Shown here piece by piece: positions 12,598 through 24,412 of a DNA stretch of 64,000 bases. Below the pieces are notes generated by a model, which was not told the DNA's origin, ran no database searches, and saw only the letters and a program-made list of their open reading frames with translations. The DNA lies in contig CM106586.1 in assembly GCA_048013815.1 (NCBI GenBank), positions 20,274,001-20,338,000 of the forward strand. Reading direction: 5' to 3'. Origin of the DNA: Setoptus koraiensis (lineage: Eukaryota; Arthropoda). The first letter of the stretch is position 1; each line of letters opens with the position of its first letter. The position numbers and the translations under genes are program-made.

Positions 12598-13727
12598 TGT
12601 AGAGAGTAGCTGATTCCTTGGCCTATCCGTGGCTAATGCAATAACAAGGTAGCATCAGAAAAAGATGGACTGATTGGAGAAATACTGCGGAAATTATCTT
12701 GTAAATGCAACCTGTTGAGTATTCTTATAGATTCTGATACATTCGCATAACATTAATAAAGTAGTGACCAGAAATATATCGATGGACGTAATTGTTCAGC
12801 CTCCTAGTGGACGGATGGGTTTTTGCATAACTACAATCAATGGTAGTTGTTTTTTGTTAATTTAATTCATCACTTCAAACATACATTATATCAAGTCCTG
12901 TCGAATTGAAATAGATAAATAAAATGCGCTGACCAATATAATATCGTAGCTGCGGTTGTGGTCTACATATTTGAACCGGCAGACACAATGCTTGACATGG
13001 AAATCATATGAATATGTGTATTGTAGTTATCACAATTAGCATTGCGTCTCAGAACCACTTGTAAGAAAACTCACTGTCAGTCGATCAACAAGCTCTTCTT
13101 TGCTCGATCTTGAATACTTCGGTCAGTGGTTAGTTATGCAATAGCTAAAGTAGAGCGAGAAGAATTCGTCGTCGCTCTTCTGTAAAATGATAGTTCTGAA
13201 TCTCCACGGAAGGGGTCATTTCGGTTACTCGAGCGCAGTTTTGGCAACAAAAGAGCTTCATCTGGGCGTTGCTTGCAACTAAAATCAGTGCAACTATCTG
13301 TAAACGCACACAGAGTAGAACAGGTGCACAAGTTATGCAGTGCTTATAAAACATTCATGGCCCTCGCAACTCGATGCCGTTAGCTCACAAAGTTAAACCT
13401 CTTCACTTCCATTCCCAGGGAGAATTGAGCTGATTTGATAGATAGTGTCACCGTCGGAGCAGATACTCTTGGATCCTTACTATGTGTCGTTGCCGAGATG
13501 ATTAAATAATTCGTGCGGCACTTAATTCCCAAATTTTTTTAAAGGTGGCAAGGGCCATTTTGAAATTACTTGCAAAAAAGTGCGCGCACCTAATGATGGA
13601 CAGTGAACAAGTTTTAGCCAGTAATCTAGAAAAATGAATTAAAAATTTTAGGGAAAGCACAGAGACAATATTCTTTCTCGCACAGATCATTTTATTTATA
13701 TCAATGAGTTTTTCGGTGGTGAACCGA
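12598..13727. other. intergenic region with a doubtful small ORF
   Basis: AT-rich spacer between the Ly6 gene and the end of UBA1. A 69-codon minus-strand frame at 13145-13354 has a hydrophobic stretch followed by a short cysteine cluster (FCCQNC), which might be a secreted-peptide exon, but it has no partner exon, promoter or homologue I know, so I do not call it. The UBA1 poly(A) signal lies at its right end. Confidence 0.4.
13691..13696 (-). terminator. poly(A) signal of UBA1
   Basis: AATAAA on the minus strand, 32 bp past the UBA1 stop codon. Confidence 0.7.
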
Positions 13728-16700
13728 TCATGGTAATAAGTAGCGAATATAAGGTACTTCGACATCTTCTCCTTCTTCATCATTACAACAAACTTCTAGC
13801 ACCAACGCTTTCACATGAGGCTCAATCTTTCTTTTGGACACCCTCTTGACAACCTCGCTCATTACCAGATCCATCCGCTCTTCTCTCTTAGCTTGACTCA
13901 TGAAGAACGAATATAACATACAAACACCCTGTGATAACATAGTGATCTCTAACTTGTGCTCGTTCTTGAAATGTTCTAGGAACTGACGCAGTGTCATCTC
14001 TCCCGTCACTTCAAATCGATCCCATAAGGTGAATTCCGTATCTCTATATTTCTGCTTAGCAGCGGCTATGGGTTCTGAAAATCCAAAAAATGGAAGGGCT
14101 AAATTGACAAATCCATTCTTGTAAGTTTCTAGTTTCCGGCTACCTTGAATTAATTTGTATAATTCTAGACATACTAAACCTGCAACCAGTGAGGTAGTTG
14201 TGGCAATGGCAGGCATGATTTTTCCTGCAATTAATTTACTCTTATGCCGATCGGCCGGTGCTATACCATAATTTTCTGCCCTAAGGTTTGATGAAGCTAC
14301 CACAAAATCCATGTGGAAGTTTGTGTCGTCGTCCTTCTCAAAATCGATGGGATTGATCGCAAAATCAACTAGTTTCTCCGGTGGTGGCAACTCATCTCTA
14401 ATCAGAGATAGCCTATCCATATCGGGCATACCACCATCCATATTATTATTTTGAGCCTCTGCATCATTCACGGCTATCTTTACTCCCTGCTTTGGTACGA
14501 ACTCAGGCACGTGAATCTTTGAGAGTATCTCAACAATCTTGCTACGATCTCTACATTGAGGTATACCATAGACATGAGCTTTTAGATTAGCGGCCGCCAT
14601 AACATAGTCTACATGAACGGGATTCTCTAATGAGAATGTTAGTGGATGAGGACATCGTTTGGGACCAGACCAAAATGGGGCACCTGAGCTAGTTGTTTGG
14701 TCGGGAGGGAAGTTGTAGAGAAGCTGGCGAATTTGATTATCGTATTGTTCTTGCCAGTGCTTGCGAGCCCATTCTATGCACGCTTCAAAACTAGCTGGTC
14801 TTTCATCAATGAGGACACGCTTGACAGATTCCAGCATCTCAATTGGTTGGTTTCCGGGTAGTTTCAGAGTTCGCTCCATAAATTTGGGATCAACTATATA
14901 CTGTTGTACGCACTCTGGTCCTTGCTTGAAAACACCTTCGAATTCATCTCTTGCCCATTGTAGAGTGTGCTCAATTGCATTCGGGAAGTTCTTTAGAGTG
15001 CAAATTGGTATAGATTTCTCAGGAGGATCTTGAGACGAGGAGTAAGACTCGGTCAGGAAAGGTATCACAACTTGTGTGTTACCTTTAGTTCCTAAGGTTC
15101 CTGATTCCAATAATGGTTTCCTATAGTAGACACATCGCCTATCCATATAAATACGAGCATCAACGTTGTCTAGAGCATTGGCCACACCGTCCAAGTTATC
15201 GAAAAAGGCGTCGTCATAGATCCTCTCTGTTTCAGGTCCGACACGATTTTGGTGAGCAAAGATTCTTAAATTGGGATTCATCTTGGTTGCCGCTTTTGCA
15301 GCAGTTTCAGATTTCATTTTGCCAACATCCCAGGCCCTAAAAAAGAATTGCCTGTTTAAATTTGATCTTTCAATGATGTCCATATCAGTGATATAAATGG
15401 CGCCATTCTCACTAGCTCCCAATCCTAACATTGCAAAATTTTTTAATAGCTCACAACCGATCGCTCCAGCACCAACCAAAAAATATTTAGAACGGATTAT
15501 TTTGTCCTGAAATTGTTGACCAAATATGGCCACCTGTCTGTCATAGCGAGTATTTTTAGGTTGACAGTCCTCGAACTTAGGGTAAAGCTTTTCATCTTCG
15601 GGTAAACATTCCAATGCGTCAAAATAGAACCATTGCTTGATGGGCATGAATTTTCCTGTGCAAGCTTTCATTACTTCTTGCGCCACAATACCACCAATAA
15701 CAGCTTGCATTGGCGCAACATCCCCGTAGACCAACTTTGAAAATAGGCTCATCAGCTTGCTGTCAAGCTCCACGTTTGTCTCTTTGGCCAACGATTGAGC
15801 TATTAAATTAAATTGGACAGCATCGTCATCGTTCCATGGCTTGGGTATGCGATTATAAGTGATTTTAAATTGATCTAAGGCTGAGAAGGCTAAATGCAGT
15901 TGCTGGGGACGCTCCATTTTGGCAAAATCCGACAGAACGAATAGATCTTCTGACTTGTATGCTTCACTAAACGGCTTGAAGTGGACTGTTACAGGCATCT
16001 TGACCTGTGTGGCAACTCCACCTCTGACGTACGGCTTGAATCCAGTAACATCGCCGATATTAAAAGTGAATGGACCTAAGACTTTGATTTTTCGTGGTTT
16101 ACATTGATTAAGCTCGGTCATACCTTGAATTTCGTGAAAGGTAACATAGTCTCCATCCTCAAATCCGTGTCTAGTTTCATCTAGACAGGTAACAACGCCA
16201 TCGCTGGTGATGGATGAGATAATTGTTGAAATGGGCTGTTCGCCAGTGGGGTCGTTGACTTGAAATACTTCACCAAAATCACAAAATATTTGCCCAAACA
16301 AACCGCGGGTAGAGGCCACAATAAGGGCTATGTTCATTTCACGAGCACATTGAGTTACTTGTTGAACATCACGATAACTAGATTCGGTCAGCACAATGAC
16401 GCTGAATCTGGACAAAAATTGCTTATCTAGTAGAGGGCCGGTGTGTGTTGAGACCTGCACATAAGAGTTTAGTTCGGCCAAGTGGGCATGTGTGGCCTCG
16501 GCCATATTTTTTCCTACATCCTTCTCTTCGAGATAGAATTGAGATGACAAATCTTGGATTTGGCATTGGCTTTGAGAATGCAGTGTGACAGATTTAACGC
16601 CTCCTAATATAACATTCTTCGCTATCTCTACACCTAGACCATTGAGGCCTGAGATGAGAATGTTTGATGAGGCCATACGACGCATTGCCTCGTGTCCCAA

Positions 16701-16793
16701 GACATACAACTGCCTAGAATACAGGCTTTCATCAATATCCATATCTAGACGGATCCTTTTTACTTTTGTCTCGGTATCGGAATCAATTGACAT
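13728..16793 (-). CDS. UBA1: ubiquitin-activating enzyme E1
   Basis: E1 enzyme that adenylates the ubiquitin C-terminus, forms a thioester with it and hands it to E2 enzymes; cytosol and nucleus. A single uninterrupted coding exon of 1021 aa, close to the usual ~1050. Seen: inactive adenylation half ([28 protein letters not shown]), active adenylation half with [10 protein letters not shown] and the nucleotide loop [17 protein letters not shown], the crossover [16 protein letters not shown], the catalytic cysteine in [11 protein letters not shown] (~residue 598) and the C-terminal ubiquitin-fold domain ending [10 protein letters not shown]. Start chosen at the ATG of MSIDSDTE (16791-16793): the frame upstream lacks another ATG. 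The absence of introns in so long a gene is notable in a window where neighbours have short introns, but no poly(A) tail or flanking repeat marks a retrocopy. Confidence 0.98.
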   Translation of the reverse strand: MSIDSDTETKVKRIRLDMDIDESLYSRQLYVLGHEAMRRMASSNILISGLNGLGVEIAKNVILGGVKSVTLHSQSQCQIQDLSSQFYLEEKDVGKNMAEATHAHLAELNSYVQVSTHTGPLLDKQFLSRFSVIVLTESSYRDVQQVTQCAREMNIALIVASTRGLFGQIFCDFGEVFQVNDPTGEQPISTIISSITSDGVVTCLDETRHGFEDGDYVTFHEIQGMTELNQCKPRKIKVLGPFTFNIGDVTGFKPYVRGGVATQVKMPVTVHFKPFSEAYKSEDLFVLSDFAKMERPQQLHLAFSALDQFKITYNRIPKPWNDDDAVQFNLIAQSLAKETNVELDSKLMSLFSKLVYGDVAPMQAVIGGIVAQEVMKACTGKFMPIKQWFYFDALECLPEDEKLYPKFEDCQPKNTRYDRQVAIFGQQFQDKIIRSKYFLVGAGAIGCELLKNFAMLGLGASENGAIYITDMDIIERSNLNRQFFFRAWDVGKMKSETAAKAATKMNPNLRIFAHQNRVGPETERIYDDAFFDNLDGVANALDNVDARIYMDRRCVYYRKPLLESGTLGTKGNTQVVIPFLTESYSSSQDPPEKSIPICTLKNFPNAIEHTLQWARDEFEGVFKQGPECVQQYIVDPKFMERTLKLPGNQPIEMLESVKRVLIDERPASFEACIEWARKHWQEQYDNQIRQLLYNFPPDQTTSSGAPFWSGPKRCPHPLTFSLENPVHVDYVMAAANLKAHVYGIPQCRDRSKIVEILSKIHVPEFVPKQGVKIAVNDAEAQNNNMDGGMPDMDRLSLIRDELPPPEKLVDFAINPIDFEKDDDTNFHMDFVVASSNLRAENYGIAPADRHKSKLIAGKIMPAIATTTSLVAGLVCLELYKLIQGSRKLETYKNGFVNLALPFFGFSEPIAAAKQKYRDTEFTLWDRFEVTGEMTLRQFLEHFKNEHKLEITMLSQGVCMLYSFFMSQAKREERMDLVMSEVVKRVSKRKIEPHVKALVLEVCCNDEEGEDVEVPYIRYLLP

Positions 16794-17821
16794 ATGTTGG
16801 CTTATAATAATTATTGTGACTGCCACAAGTGGGCAATTGAATTAATTATAATTATATTTGTAATAACAGCAATGATACTAATAATAATGATACGATATCA
16901 ATGGTTACATTGATAATAAAGAGAGATTATCTAGCGATGACAATAATATTTGTATGAATTCTACGCTTTGTCTGTCTGTCTGCGTGTGTGTGAATTGTCC
17001 TATTTGAACGCCTTTCAAATCTCCAAACATCGATCAGAAAACATCCGCCAGGAGCGCTTGCGACGCTTGAAAATGTACGACGAAAGCCGATGTTTTGTTG
17101 AATGTTACTTATTTTTTTTTTGATTGCGAGCTCTATTGATGAAGATAATCTCGCACGCGATTCTTGACGCAATGGTTCACTATAAAACAGTCTTGCAATT
17201 GGATATTCCACCGACGCTAACTGCGGCAGCCACACGTTGCTTGAACACAGAATGGCAACGACACCCTGGCGGAACTTTTGCGCATTGATTTTTTGGACAT
17301 GGTAAAATGGTCACACAAGAGAAACATTCGATCACATTGCTCATGTAAAGGGTGTAACAATCAACTAGACCGGTTTCCACTGTTTGTGCAGCGTTGACTT
17401 ACACAGTGCATTTTTTGAAACGATCAGTGTTGCACAAGCACAGAACGTGCTCGCAGTGCACACATTGCGCACACAAATCAGTGGGGCATCCTTCTGCTGA
17501 GAAGCGCGCTCATGACTTATCCATTCGAATGTTACACAATGTACGAAACCCCTTCATAGGATACATACTGTGCAGCACATAACAGGACAAACGTTGAACA
17601 GATCTGCAGAGTGTCAAACGAGTCAGTTGTGTCAATTGGTTCGTCGAATGCCCGGTGCACCATCTGTGCAGCTCCGTTCATGGCACAAAATGCATTGTGA
17701 GGGGGCCGTGATAGGCCTAACAGTATAAATTGGTCTGGCTGATTGTTGCAGCGAAAGTTGCTGACTGCTATGCGACCACATCAATACGCACAGCGCGGAT
17801 ATTTGAAAAATGCACTGTCGA
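16794..17821. other. intergenic region
   Basis: Spacer between UBA1 and the MITE. A 66-codon minus-strand frame (17180-17380) holds eight cysteines including CFSCVTILPCPKNQC, but has no convincing signal peptide or known domain, so it stays uncalled. The rest shows no gene. Bases 17814-17821 are the left target-site duplicate of the MITE. Confidence 0.4.
17814..17821. repeat. left target-site duplication of MITE
   Basis: ACTGTCGA, repeated exactly at 18447-18454 on the other side of the element. Confidence 0.85.
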
Positions 17822-18446
17822 TAGTGATCGGGGGAGAGCCGTCTCCCTCTCCCCCTCCCGCTGTGTATAGAGGGGAGAGGGAGAAAAAATCTCCCCCTCC
17901 CGCTGTCAAGAGAGGGAAGAGGGAGTCTCCCCCTCCCGTCTCCCGCTTTGGGAGGGGGAGAGGGAATCTCCCTCTCCCTCTCCCGCTCGGGGAGACGGGA
18001 GAGGGAATCTCCCGGGGAGAAATCCGTCTCCCGGGGAGAGCCCGGGGAGACGATCTCGTCAGCATGGCACTCGCCACGACAACTCACTGGTTTTTTTGGC
18101 AAAATATCAGTGTCCACTGTTAATTGTCCTCGTCAATTGCTGAATATGGGTGAAACTAGTGAGCCTGTTGCAGTGTCTGAAGGAGAAATCGTCTCCCCGG
18201 GCTCTCCCCGGGAGACGGATTTCTCCCCGGGAGATGCCCTCTCTCATCTCCCCGAGCGGGAGAGGGAGAGTGAGATGCCCTCTCCCGTCTCCCCGAGCGG
18301 GAGAGGGAGGGGGAGATGCCCTCTCCCCTTCCCCGAGTTTGAAACGGGAGGGGGAGATTTTTTCTCCCTCTCCCAAAAATTTGAACGGGACGGGAGAGGG
18401 GAACCTCCCATTTGGGAGACGCTCTCCCGCTCTCCCCCGATCACTA
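17822..18446. mobile_element. hAT-like MITE with long purine/pyrimidine inverted arms
   Basis: Non-autonomous DNA transposon of 625 bp. It is bounded by an 8-bp direct repeat, ACTGTCGA, at 17814-17821 and 18447-18454, and by perfect 17-bp terminal inverted repeats starting TAGTGATCGGGGGAGAG; 8-bp duplications and TA/CA-G termini are hallmarks of hAT elements. Inside, both arms (~17825-18060 and ~18180-18440) are imperfect inverted copies of each other, built from repeated CTCCC/GGGAG blocks, around a ~120-bp unique core. No transposase is encoded; the frames over it are low-complexity artefacts. The nearly clean termini and intact duplication suggest a fairly recent insertion. Confidence 0.88.
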
Positions 18447-18454
18447 ACTGTCGA
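18447..18454. repeat. right target-site duplication of MITE
   Basis: ACTGTCGA, matching 17814-17821. Confidence 0.85.
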
Positions 18455-20664
18455 TTCTGTGAATAGTAGATTCATATCCACAGATGAAGGGGGATACAGA
18501 CACAGGCAAATTCAAGCAACCTCGAAGACTGCGCCCCCTTGCGCAAAATCTGTGGTTGTTGAGGAACAGTAACTGTACACCAGGCGAAGGGGAAATAGTT
18601 GGGTACCATTTCCCCATTCGCACTGTTAGCGCGAAATTTTGAACTGCGATCTAAGTTAGTGACGCACAGTCTGACCACCGAACATTGGCACGATAGGCAT
18701 TGCACATTACAGTTTTTGGTGAGCAATGATTACTAGACAGTATGAACCCTATTTCCGTCATCTCTGCGATGTCATTTTGTCTCGACAAGACAAAAGTTAT
18801 AACCATCTCATCATTGCGAGATACTTTTATTGTTGCTAGAAACTCTTATGCAAATGAATAAAATATTGATCGGCTTAACCAGCGCTCCGCCCCTAAAGTT
18901 GCGGTCTGAATGGTTCCTATCACGGTGGCCTACCGATAGGACAATTGGAACGATCCAATAATATATTGTCCTCGATGATCAATCAATCTCGCGTGCCTAG
19001 AACTACCCCAAAAGAACTTCACCGAAGCTAGGTTTCGATCAGAGTAAACTGAGAAGGCCCACTCATTAACTGCATGGTTCGAACTTGGATTGGTGTCATC
19101 GGCTTGCTTGCTGACTTTTGATATCAGATGAATCCTTGCACAATTTTCAACAAGCATGATTCCTAAACCTAAGAACTGTCTTCATGAGTGACGGGTAAAA
19201 GTTTATCGATCCTCTGATTGATTGACAAAGAGAAGATATCGATCTGTGTGCTACCATTTGCGGTTAGATGTTAATCGAACAAGTGTAGCTCGACGATCAA
19301 TTTGCTATTCGAACAGGTCAGAACTTTCCCTGGCCTTGTTAATCTTCACTTATCATAACGTTTTAGCTCTTGTTCCAACGTTGCCAATACATCCGTTAGG
19401 GCCCGAATGCCACCATCGAAGAATACTGGATAGCAGCCATCTTAGCATTGCTTTATGCTTGGCGAAATTTCAATTGACAATGGTGTTCCGTCTATCCGAC
19501 AGGCTCTGCGAATTGGTGTACGCCTATAGGCTGTGCCCTAGAGTCAATGTCCATTTCATAACGATGGTCGGACTAGTGAATTCCGTCATTTCAGCGCTCA
19601 ATCAATCATAAAGTTTGTTTCACCTGCCTTATTAAAATTTGCGGTTTCTGAGAGTTGTTTCATTGTCTGCTCGACTAAATGAGACATTGCTAGTACATAT
19701 AATGAACATACTCAGACGACATAGCTGGTTTACTATGCAGCTTCATTTATCAGAAATATACATCGTGCTTGAAACATCCGTCGTGGATCTAAAATCAGCT
19801 ATATTTACTGATTCAACCCAGTAAAGTATAGACAGAGGACGATGGACAGCTAGTAGAGTCACTAGATTAGTGACTCTAGATCTCTCATTGCCCATAACAG
19901 CTACAAATAAGCCACTAAAAAAGGGAATTCGTACCGCATAATGAAGGGCTGAATATGTCAGGAGTAGATATTTCGAATCTTATATTGTGAAGCTTCCAAT
20001 GATTAGCAATAAATCGAAATGTAGACAGAAGGAAAGGGCCGTTTTTTCGCTATCACTGAGTGCAAGTTTCAGGTAACTCGACATCCGCTCAACCATCATG
20101 CCGAATGAATTGATGCATTAACTATCGAATCTCAATCATATCATCATAGTGAGAGGCGCTCCTATCATACATAGAGGCCGTCTAAATCAGTCTACACTTG
20201 ATAGTTTCATCATCCATGAAGCCGCCATTATAAAAGATAAAAAAGTTTCTATTGTGCTAGGGCTCACATGTGACATCAATGTGATACCAGCGAGCATATT
20301 TCTGTAACGCGTAAACAATCTTTGACTTTATTCAAACACGATGATGTTGTCGTCCCGTCATTGGTTTGTTGATATCAGCCAGTCGTGAACAACTATTTGC
20401 CTAGTTACAAAAGTTGAGAAGCAGTGGATGTTTTTAAGTTGTAAGTGAAGGTTATTCTTAGCTCACCATGATACTCGAGGAATTTCAGACAATGACTCAA
20501 TGATACATTTGGGACAAACAACAAACAAATATTACCAAACGATACTAGTAACGTGTTTCGGTTGCGATAAAATTCCTATAGTTTGCCTAGACCATTATTT
20601 TGCTCACGTCGGACTCTGAAAATAACTTGTCTGGAAAAACTATTTGCTCACTTCGCCCGGGAAC
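18455..20664. other. intergenic DNA before the peptide array
   Basis: No gene supported. A 129-codon plus frame (19222-19611) lacks domain or coding character. Bases ~20040-20300 are a diverged copy of the block at 23690-23940 that precedes peptide gene 4 and of its inverted partner at 27060-27310, so the peptide repeat unit begins at about 20040. A perfect 11-bp stem hairpin lies at 19854-19878. Confidence 0.5.
19854..19878. repeat. short perfect hairpin
   Basis: TAGAGTCACTA and its exact reverse complement separated by a 3-nt loop (GAT). Confidence 0.7.
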
Positions 20665-20672
20665 GATGAAAG
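20665..20672 (+). promoter_or_regulatory. degenerate TATA position of peptide gene 1
   Basis: GATGAAAG at the place where copies 3, 4 and 5 have TATAAAAG, followed by the same AGAGG..GCTTTTTC block. Two core changes suggest a weakened promoter. Confidence 0.5.
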
Positions 20673-20758
20673 AGGTCGCTTTTTCAGATAATTCAATAGA
20701 TGAGAATTGAACCAATCGACAAGCATTGACATACACCATTCACCAATTGGATCACAAA

Positions 20759-20959
20759 ATGCAAGCAAAACTATCCCTTATTGTCGTTTTGGCCTTGTTT
20801 GTAGTAGCAATGGTTGCCGTTGCACCGGGCGTTGATGCACTCTGTGAAAAATGCAAGGCATCAGTGTCTTGTTGTGATGCTTGTTGCACCAGCGAGGGCT
20901 ATGAGTTCCTAATGAGAGACGGTGAATGCAGTTGCTCGAGCCGAAGAATAAGCGGATAA
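20759..20959 (+). CDS. secreted eight-cysteine peptide, copy 1
   Basis: First of six paralogues. 66 aa: a ~27-residue signal peptide (MQAKLSLIVVLALF ... PGVDA) and a ~39-residue mature peptide starting LCEKC, with spacing C-x2-C-x5-CC-x2-CC-x13-C-x-C. Eight cysteines imply four disulfides. The ATG at 20759 is used because all six copies start there with MQ[AS]KLSLIVV. The mature region is identical at nucleotide level to copy 2, whereas the signal-peptide region and promoter differ. Two AATAAA signals (21053 and 21065) follow within ~110 bp. I recognise no named family; the shape is that of a small secreted antimicrobial-, toxin- or effector-type peptide, which is inference only. Confidence 0.85.
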   Translation: MQAKLSLIVVLALFVVAMVAVAPGVDALCEKCKASVSCCDACCTSEGYEFLMRDGECSCSSRRISG

Positions 20960-21052
20960 AAATGAGCGAATGTAAAAGTGACAGAATGGCGCCATTAAGA
21001 AAAGTCGAGAACGATCGGATAGCGAAAATTTCGCAGCATCACAATTACATGT

Positions 21053-21070
21053 AATAAAAAATCGAATAAA
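21053..21070 (+). terminator. paired poly(A) signals, peptide copy 1
   Basis: Two AATAAA hexamers 12 bp apart; the same pair follows copies 2 (22144, 22155) and 3 (23286, 23297), and lies beyond copy 4. Confidence 0.7.
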
Positions 21071-21755
21071 GTTCTCGAGAATCGCAAATACTTCTATCCA
21101 GAGTGTCTCTACTTTTATTCGCATTGATTGCTACAGCATCCATCCCTTAGCTTAAACATTTCGTTCGAGATGTTTTGCGATTTTTCAAAGAGGCCGGGAG
21201 AGTACTAGCATAAAAGCTATGATTGAGAAATCTGTCGCTGTGACAAATTCACACATATTTCTCATAGATACTTCGTCCAAAAAAATCATGAAGTGGTGTT
21301 TATGAAATTCTGAACGAAGCCAATTAATTGAACGAACCTATCAACATTCGAATTTTTCGAAACAATCTTTGAGCTCGATGGGACATGGGTGACTAATTCT
21401 AATTCATGAAACGCGTAAACAGTCCTTGAATCTAATCATAGATGATGTTGCTGTCGTCTAGTCGTTAGCTTGTTGATATCGGCCAGTTGTAAACAACTAT
21501 CAGCCTAGTTGCAAAAGTTTCGAACCAATAGATGTTTGTAAGTTGCAAGTGAAGGTTATTCTTAGCTCACCATGACATTCGCCGAATTCCAAACAATGAC
21601 TCAATGATACATCTGGGACAAGCAACAGATATATATTACTAAACGACACTGGTAACGCGTTTTGTTTGCGATGAAATTTCTATCGTGTGTCAAGACCATT
21701 GTTTTGCTCATTGTCGGACTCTTAAAATAACTTGTCTGAAAAACTACTCGCTCAC

Positions 21756-21763
21756 TATAAGAG
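21756..21763 (+). promoter_or_regulatory. TATA box of peptide gene 2
   Basis: TATAAGAG, 94 bp before the ATG, one base from the TATAAAAG of copies 3-5, in the same conserved context CACTATAA..AGAGGTTGC. Confidence 0.65.
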
Positions 21764-21849
21764 AGGTTGCTCTTTCAGGTAATCCAACAGGTGAAAATTG
21801 AACAAACCAACAACCATTGACATACATCATTCACCAATTGAATCACAAA

Positions 21850-22050
21850 ATGCAAGCAAAACTATCTCTTATTGTCGTTTTGGCCTTGTTTGCCGTGGCA
21901 ATGGTTGCCGTTGCACCGGGCGTTGATGCACTCTGTGAAAAATGCAAGGCATCAGTGTCTTGTTGTGATGCTTGTTGCACCAGCGAGGGCTATGAGTTCC
22001 TAATGAGAGACGGTGAATGCAGTTGCTCGAGCCGAAGAATAAGCGGATAA
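21850..22050 (+). CDS. secreted eight-cysteine peptide, copy 2
   Basis: 66 aa, same architecture as copy 1: signal peptide, then C-x2-C-x5-CC-x2-CC-x13-C-x-C. The mature peptide is identical to copy 1; the signal peptide has AVAM where copy 1 has VVAM. The repeat period to copy 1 is 1091 bp, and the 3' UTR matches copy 1 almost base for base. This pattern suggests a recent duplication or a gene-conversion tract that covered the mature region and 3' end. Function unknown. Confidence 0.87.
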   Translation: MQAKLSLIVVLALFAVAMVAVAPGVDALCEKCKASVSCCDACCTSEGYEFLMRDGECSCSSRRISG

Positions 22051-22887
22051 AAATGAGCGAATGTAAAAGTGACAGAATGGCGCCATTAAGAAAAGTCGAG
22101 AACGATCGGATAGCGAAAATTTCGCAGCATCACAATTACATGTAATAAAAATCGAATAAAGTTCTCGAGAATCGCAAATATTTCTGACCAGAGTGTCTCT
22201 AGTTTTATTCGCATTGATCGCTACAGCATCCATCGCTTAGCTTAAACATTTCGCGCGAGATGTTTTGTGGTTTTTCAAAGAGGCCGGCATGAGTACTAGA
22301 ATAACGGCTCTGATTGAAAAATCTGTCGCTGCGACAAATTTACACGCGTGGTTCTCATAGATACTTCGTCCAAAGAATTTACGAAATGGTGTTTATGAAA
22401 TTTTGAGCGAAGCCAATTAATTGAACGAACCTATCAACATTCGAATTTTTCGAAACAATCTTTGAGCTCTATGGGACATGGGCGACTGATTCTAATTCAT
22501 GAAACGCGTAAACAGTCCTTGAATCTATTCATAGACGATGTTGTTATCGTCCCATCGTTTGTTGATATCGTCTCATCGTTTGTTGATATCGTCCAGTTGT
22601 AAACAGACTATTTGCCTAGTCACAAAAGTTTCGAACCAATAGATGTTTTTAAGTTGCAAGTGACAGTTATTCTTAGCTCACTATGACTTTCGCCGAATTC
22701 CAGACAATGACTCAATGACTCAATGATACATCTGGGACAAGCAACAAACTAATATAACCAAAAGATACTGGTAACGTGTCTCGGTTGCGACGAAATTCCT
22801 TTAGTGTGTCTAGACCATTGTTTCGCTCACGTCTGACTCTGAAAATAACTTGTCTGAAAAAACTGCTTGTTCACTTCTCGCGGACAC

Positions 22888-22895
22888 TATAAAAG
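22888..22895 (+). promoter_or_regulatory. TATA box of peptide gene 3
   Basis: TATAAAAG in the context GGACACTATAAAAGAGG, 104 bp upstream of the ATG and shared exactly with copy 4 and (inverted) copy 5. Confidence 0.75.
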
Positions 22896-22991
22896 AGGTT
22901 GCTTTTTCGGATAATGCAACAGATGAAAATTGAACCAATCAACAACCACATACAAATCCGATACTAACATTTACTATCTACCAATCGCAAA

Positions 22992-23192
22992 ATGCAAGCA
23001 AAATTATCCCTCATCGTGGTTTTGGCCTTGTTTGCCGTGGCAATGGTTGCCGTTGCACCAGGCGTTGATGCAGCTTGTGAGCACTGCGGTGCATCTACTT
23101 CCTGTTGTAACGATTGTTGCGCCAACCGTGGCTATGAGTCCCAAATGAAAAACGATCAATGCAGTTGCTCGAGCCGAAGAACAAGCGGATAA
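22992..23192 (+). CDS. secreted eight-cysteine peptide, copy 3
   Basis: 66 aa. Signal peptide as in copy 2; mature part reads ACEHCGASTSCCNDCCANRG and ends CSCSSRRTSG, keeping every cysteine but differing from copies 1/2 at most exposed positions of the first half and in the x13 loop. Followed by the family 3' UTR with two AATAAA signals. Downstream flank (~23400-23560) is shared with copy 4 but not copies 1/2, so copies 3 and 4 form a subgroup. Function unknown. Confidence 0.87.
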   Translation: MQAKLSLIVVLALFAVAMVAVAPGVDAACEHCGASTSCCNDCCANRGYESQMKNDQCSCSSRRTSG

Positions 23193-24306
23193 AAATAAGC
23201 GAATGTAAAAGTGATAGGATGGCGCCATCAAGAAAAGTCAAGACCGATCGGATAGCGAAAATTTCATAACATAACATTTACATGTAATAAAAATCGAATA
23301 AAATTCTCGAGAATCGCAAATATTTGTGTCCAGAGTGTCGCTACTTTTCTCCCCATCGATTGCTATAGCATCCATCGCAGGCATTTCGTTCGAGATGTTT
23401 TGTGATTTTCTAAGGAGGCCGACATGAGTACAATCATCAAGTCTCACTGATATTTCATTAAGTGTAACAGAGAGACGGGGAAGACATCTCAATTTGTTTC
23501 GTTTCCCGTCAAATTATTTCGTATCTTACCCAATAATGCTAGAGACTTTGGGCACAATCAATTTTCCCAGCAATCTCGCCAGAGATCTATAGAATGATAG
23601 ACCCAATGCACAAGTCCATTCTAACACTGCTCAGCCGCCTGTCGTGTGAGCTCGCCGATCTTTTTCTGACGGGCCGATTCTTGTGGATTTCGATGAGATG
23701 AGCGGACGAGTTTTAGTCGACTTGACATCCGCTCAACCCTTATACCCAGTGAATATCGAATCTCAATAATATTCGCATAGTTATGAGCGCTCTCATGATA
23801 CATAGGGGCCCGCTGGAACCGTATAGACTTGATAGTTTTTATCATCCATAGATCTGACAATGTACAAGATAAAAAAGTTGCTATCGTGCTAGGGCTCACA
23901 TGGTACACCAATGGGACACCAGCAAGCATATTTATGTTACGCGCAAACAGTCCTTGACCCTATTCATAGACGATGTTGTCGACGATTCCGTCGTTAGTTT
24001 GTTCATATCGGCCAGTTGTAAACAGACTATTTGCCTAGTTACAAAAGTTTCGAACCAATAGATGTTTTTAAGTTGCAAGTGACAGTTATTCTTAGCTCAT
24101 TATGACTTTCGCCGAATTCCAGACAATGACTCAATGACTCAATGATACATCTGGGACAAGCAACAAACTAATATAACCAAAAGATACTGGTAACGTGTTT
24201 CGGTTGCGACGAAATTCCTATAGTGTGTCTAGACCATTGTTTCGCTCACGTCGGACTCTGAAAATAACTTGTCTGAAAAAACTGCTCGTTCACTTCTCGC
24301 GGACAC

Positions 24307-24314
24307 TATAAAAG
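24307..24314 (+). promoter_or_regulatory. TATA box of peptide gene 4
   Basis: TATAAAAG in the same context as copy 3, 106 bp before the ATG. Confidence 0.75.
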
Positions 24315-24412
24315 AGGTTGCTTTTTCGGATAATGCAACAGATGAAAATTGAACCAATCAACAACCACATACAAATCCAATACTGACATTTACCCACCAA
24401 TTCAATCGCAAA

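Noticed and set aside
13134-13354. Small cysteine-bearing minus-strand frame
   Set aside because: A hydrophobic stretch and FCCQNC hint at a secreted peptide, but there is no second exon, promoter or family match.
17180-17380. Eight-cysteine minus-strand frame near UBA1
   Set aside because: No signal peptide; cysteine spacing fits neither the array family nor a domain I know.
17632-18572. Several 100-170-codon frames on both strands over the MITE
   Set aside because: They are translations of CTCCC/GGGAG repeats, open in many frames at once, with no domain; they reflect composition.
19060-19100. GGTTCGAAC resembling a tRNA B box
   Set aside because: No flanking T-stem, anticodon arm or acceptor pairing could be built around it.
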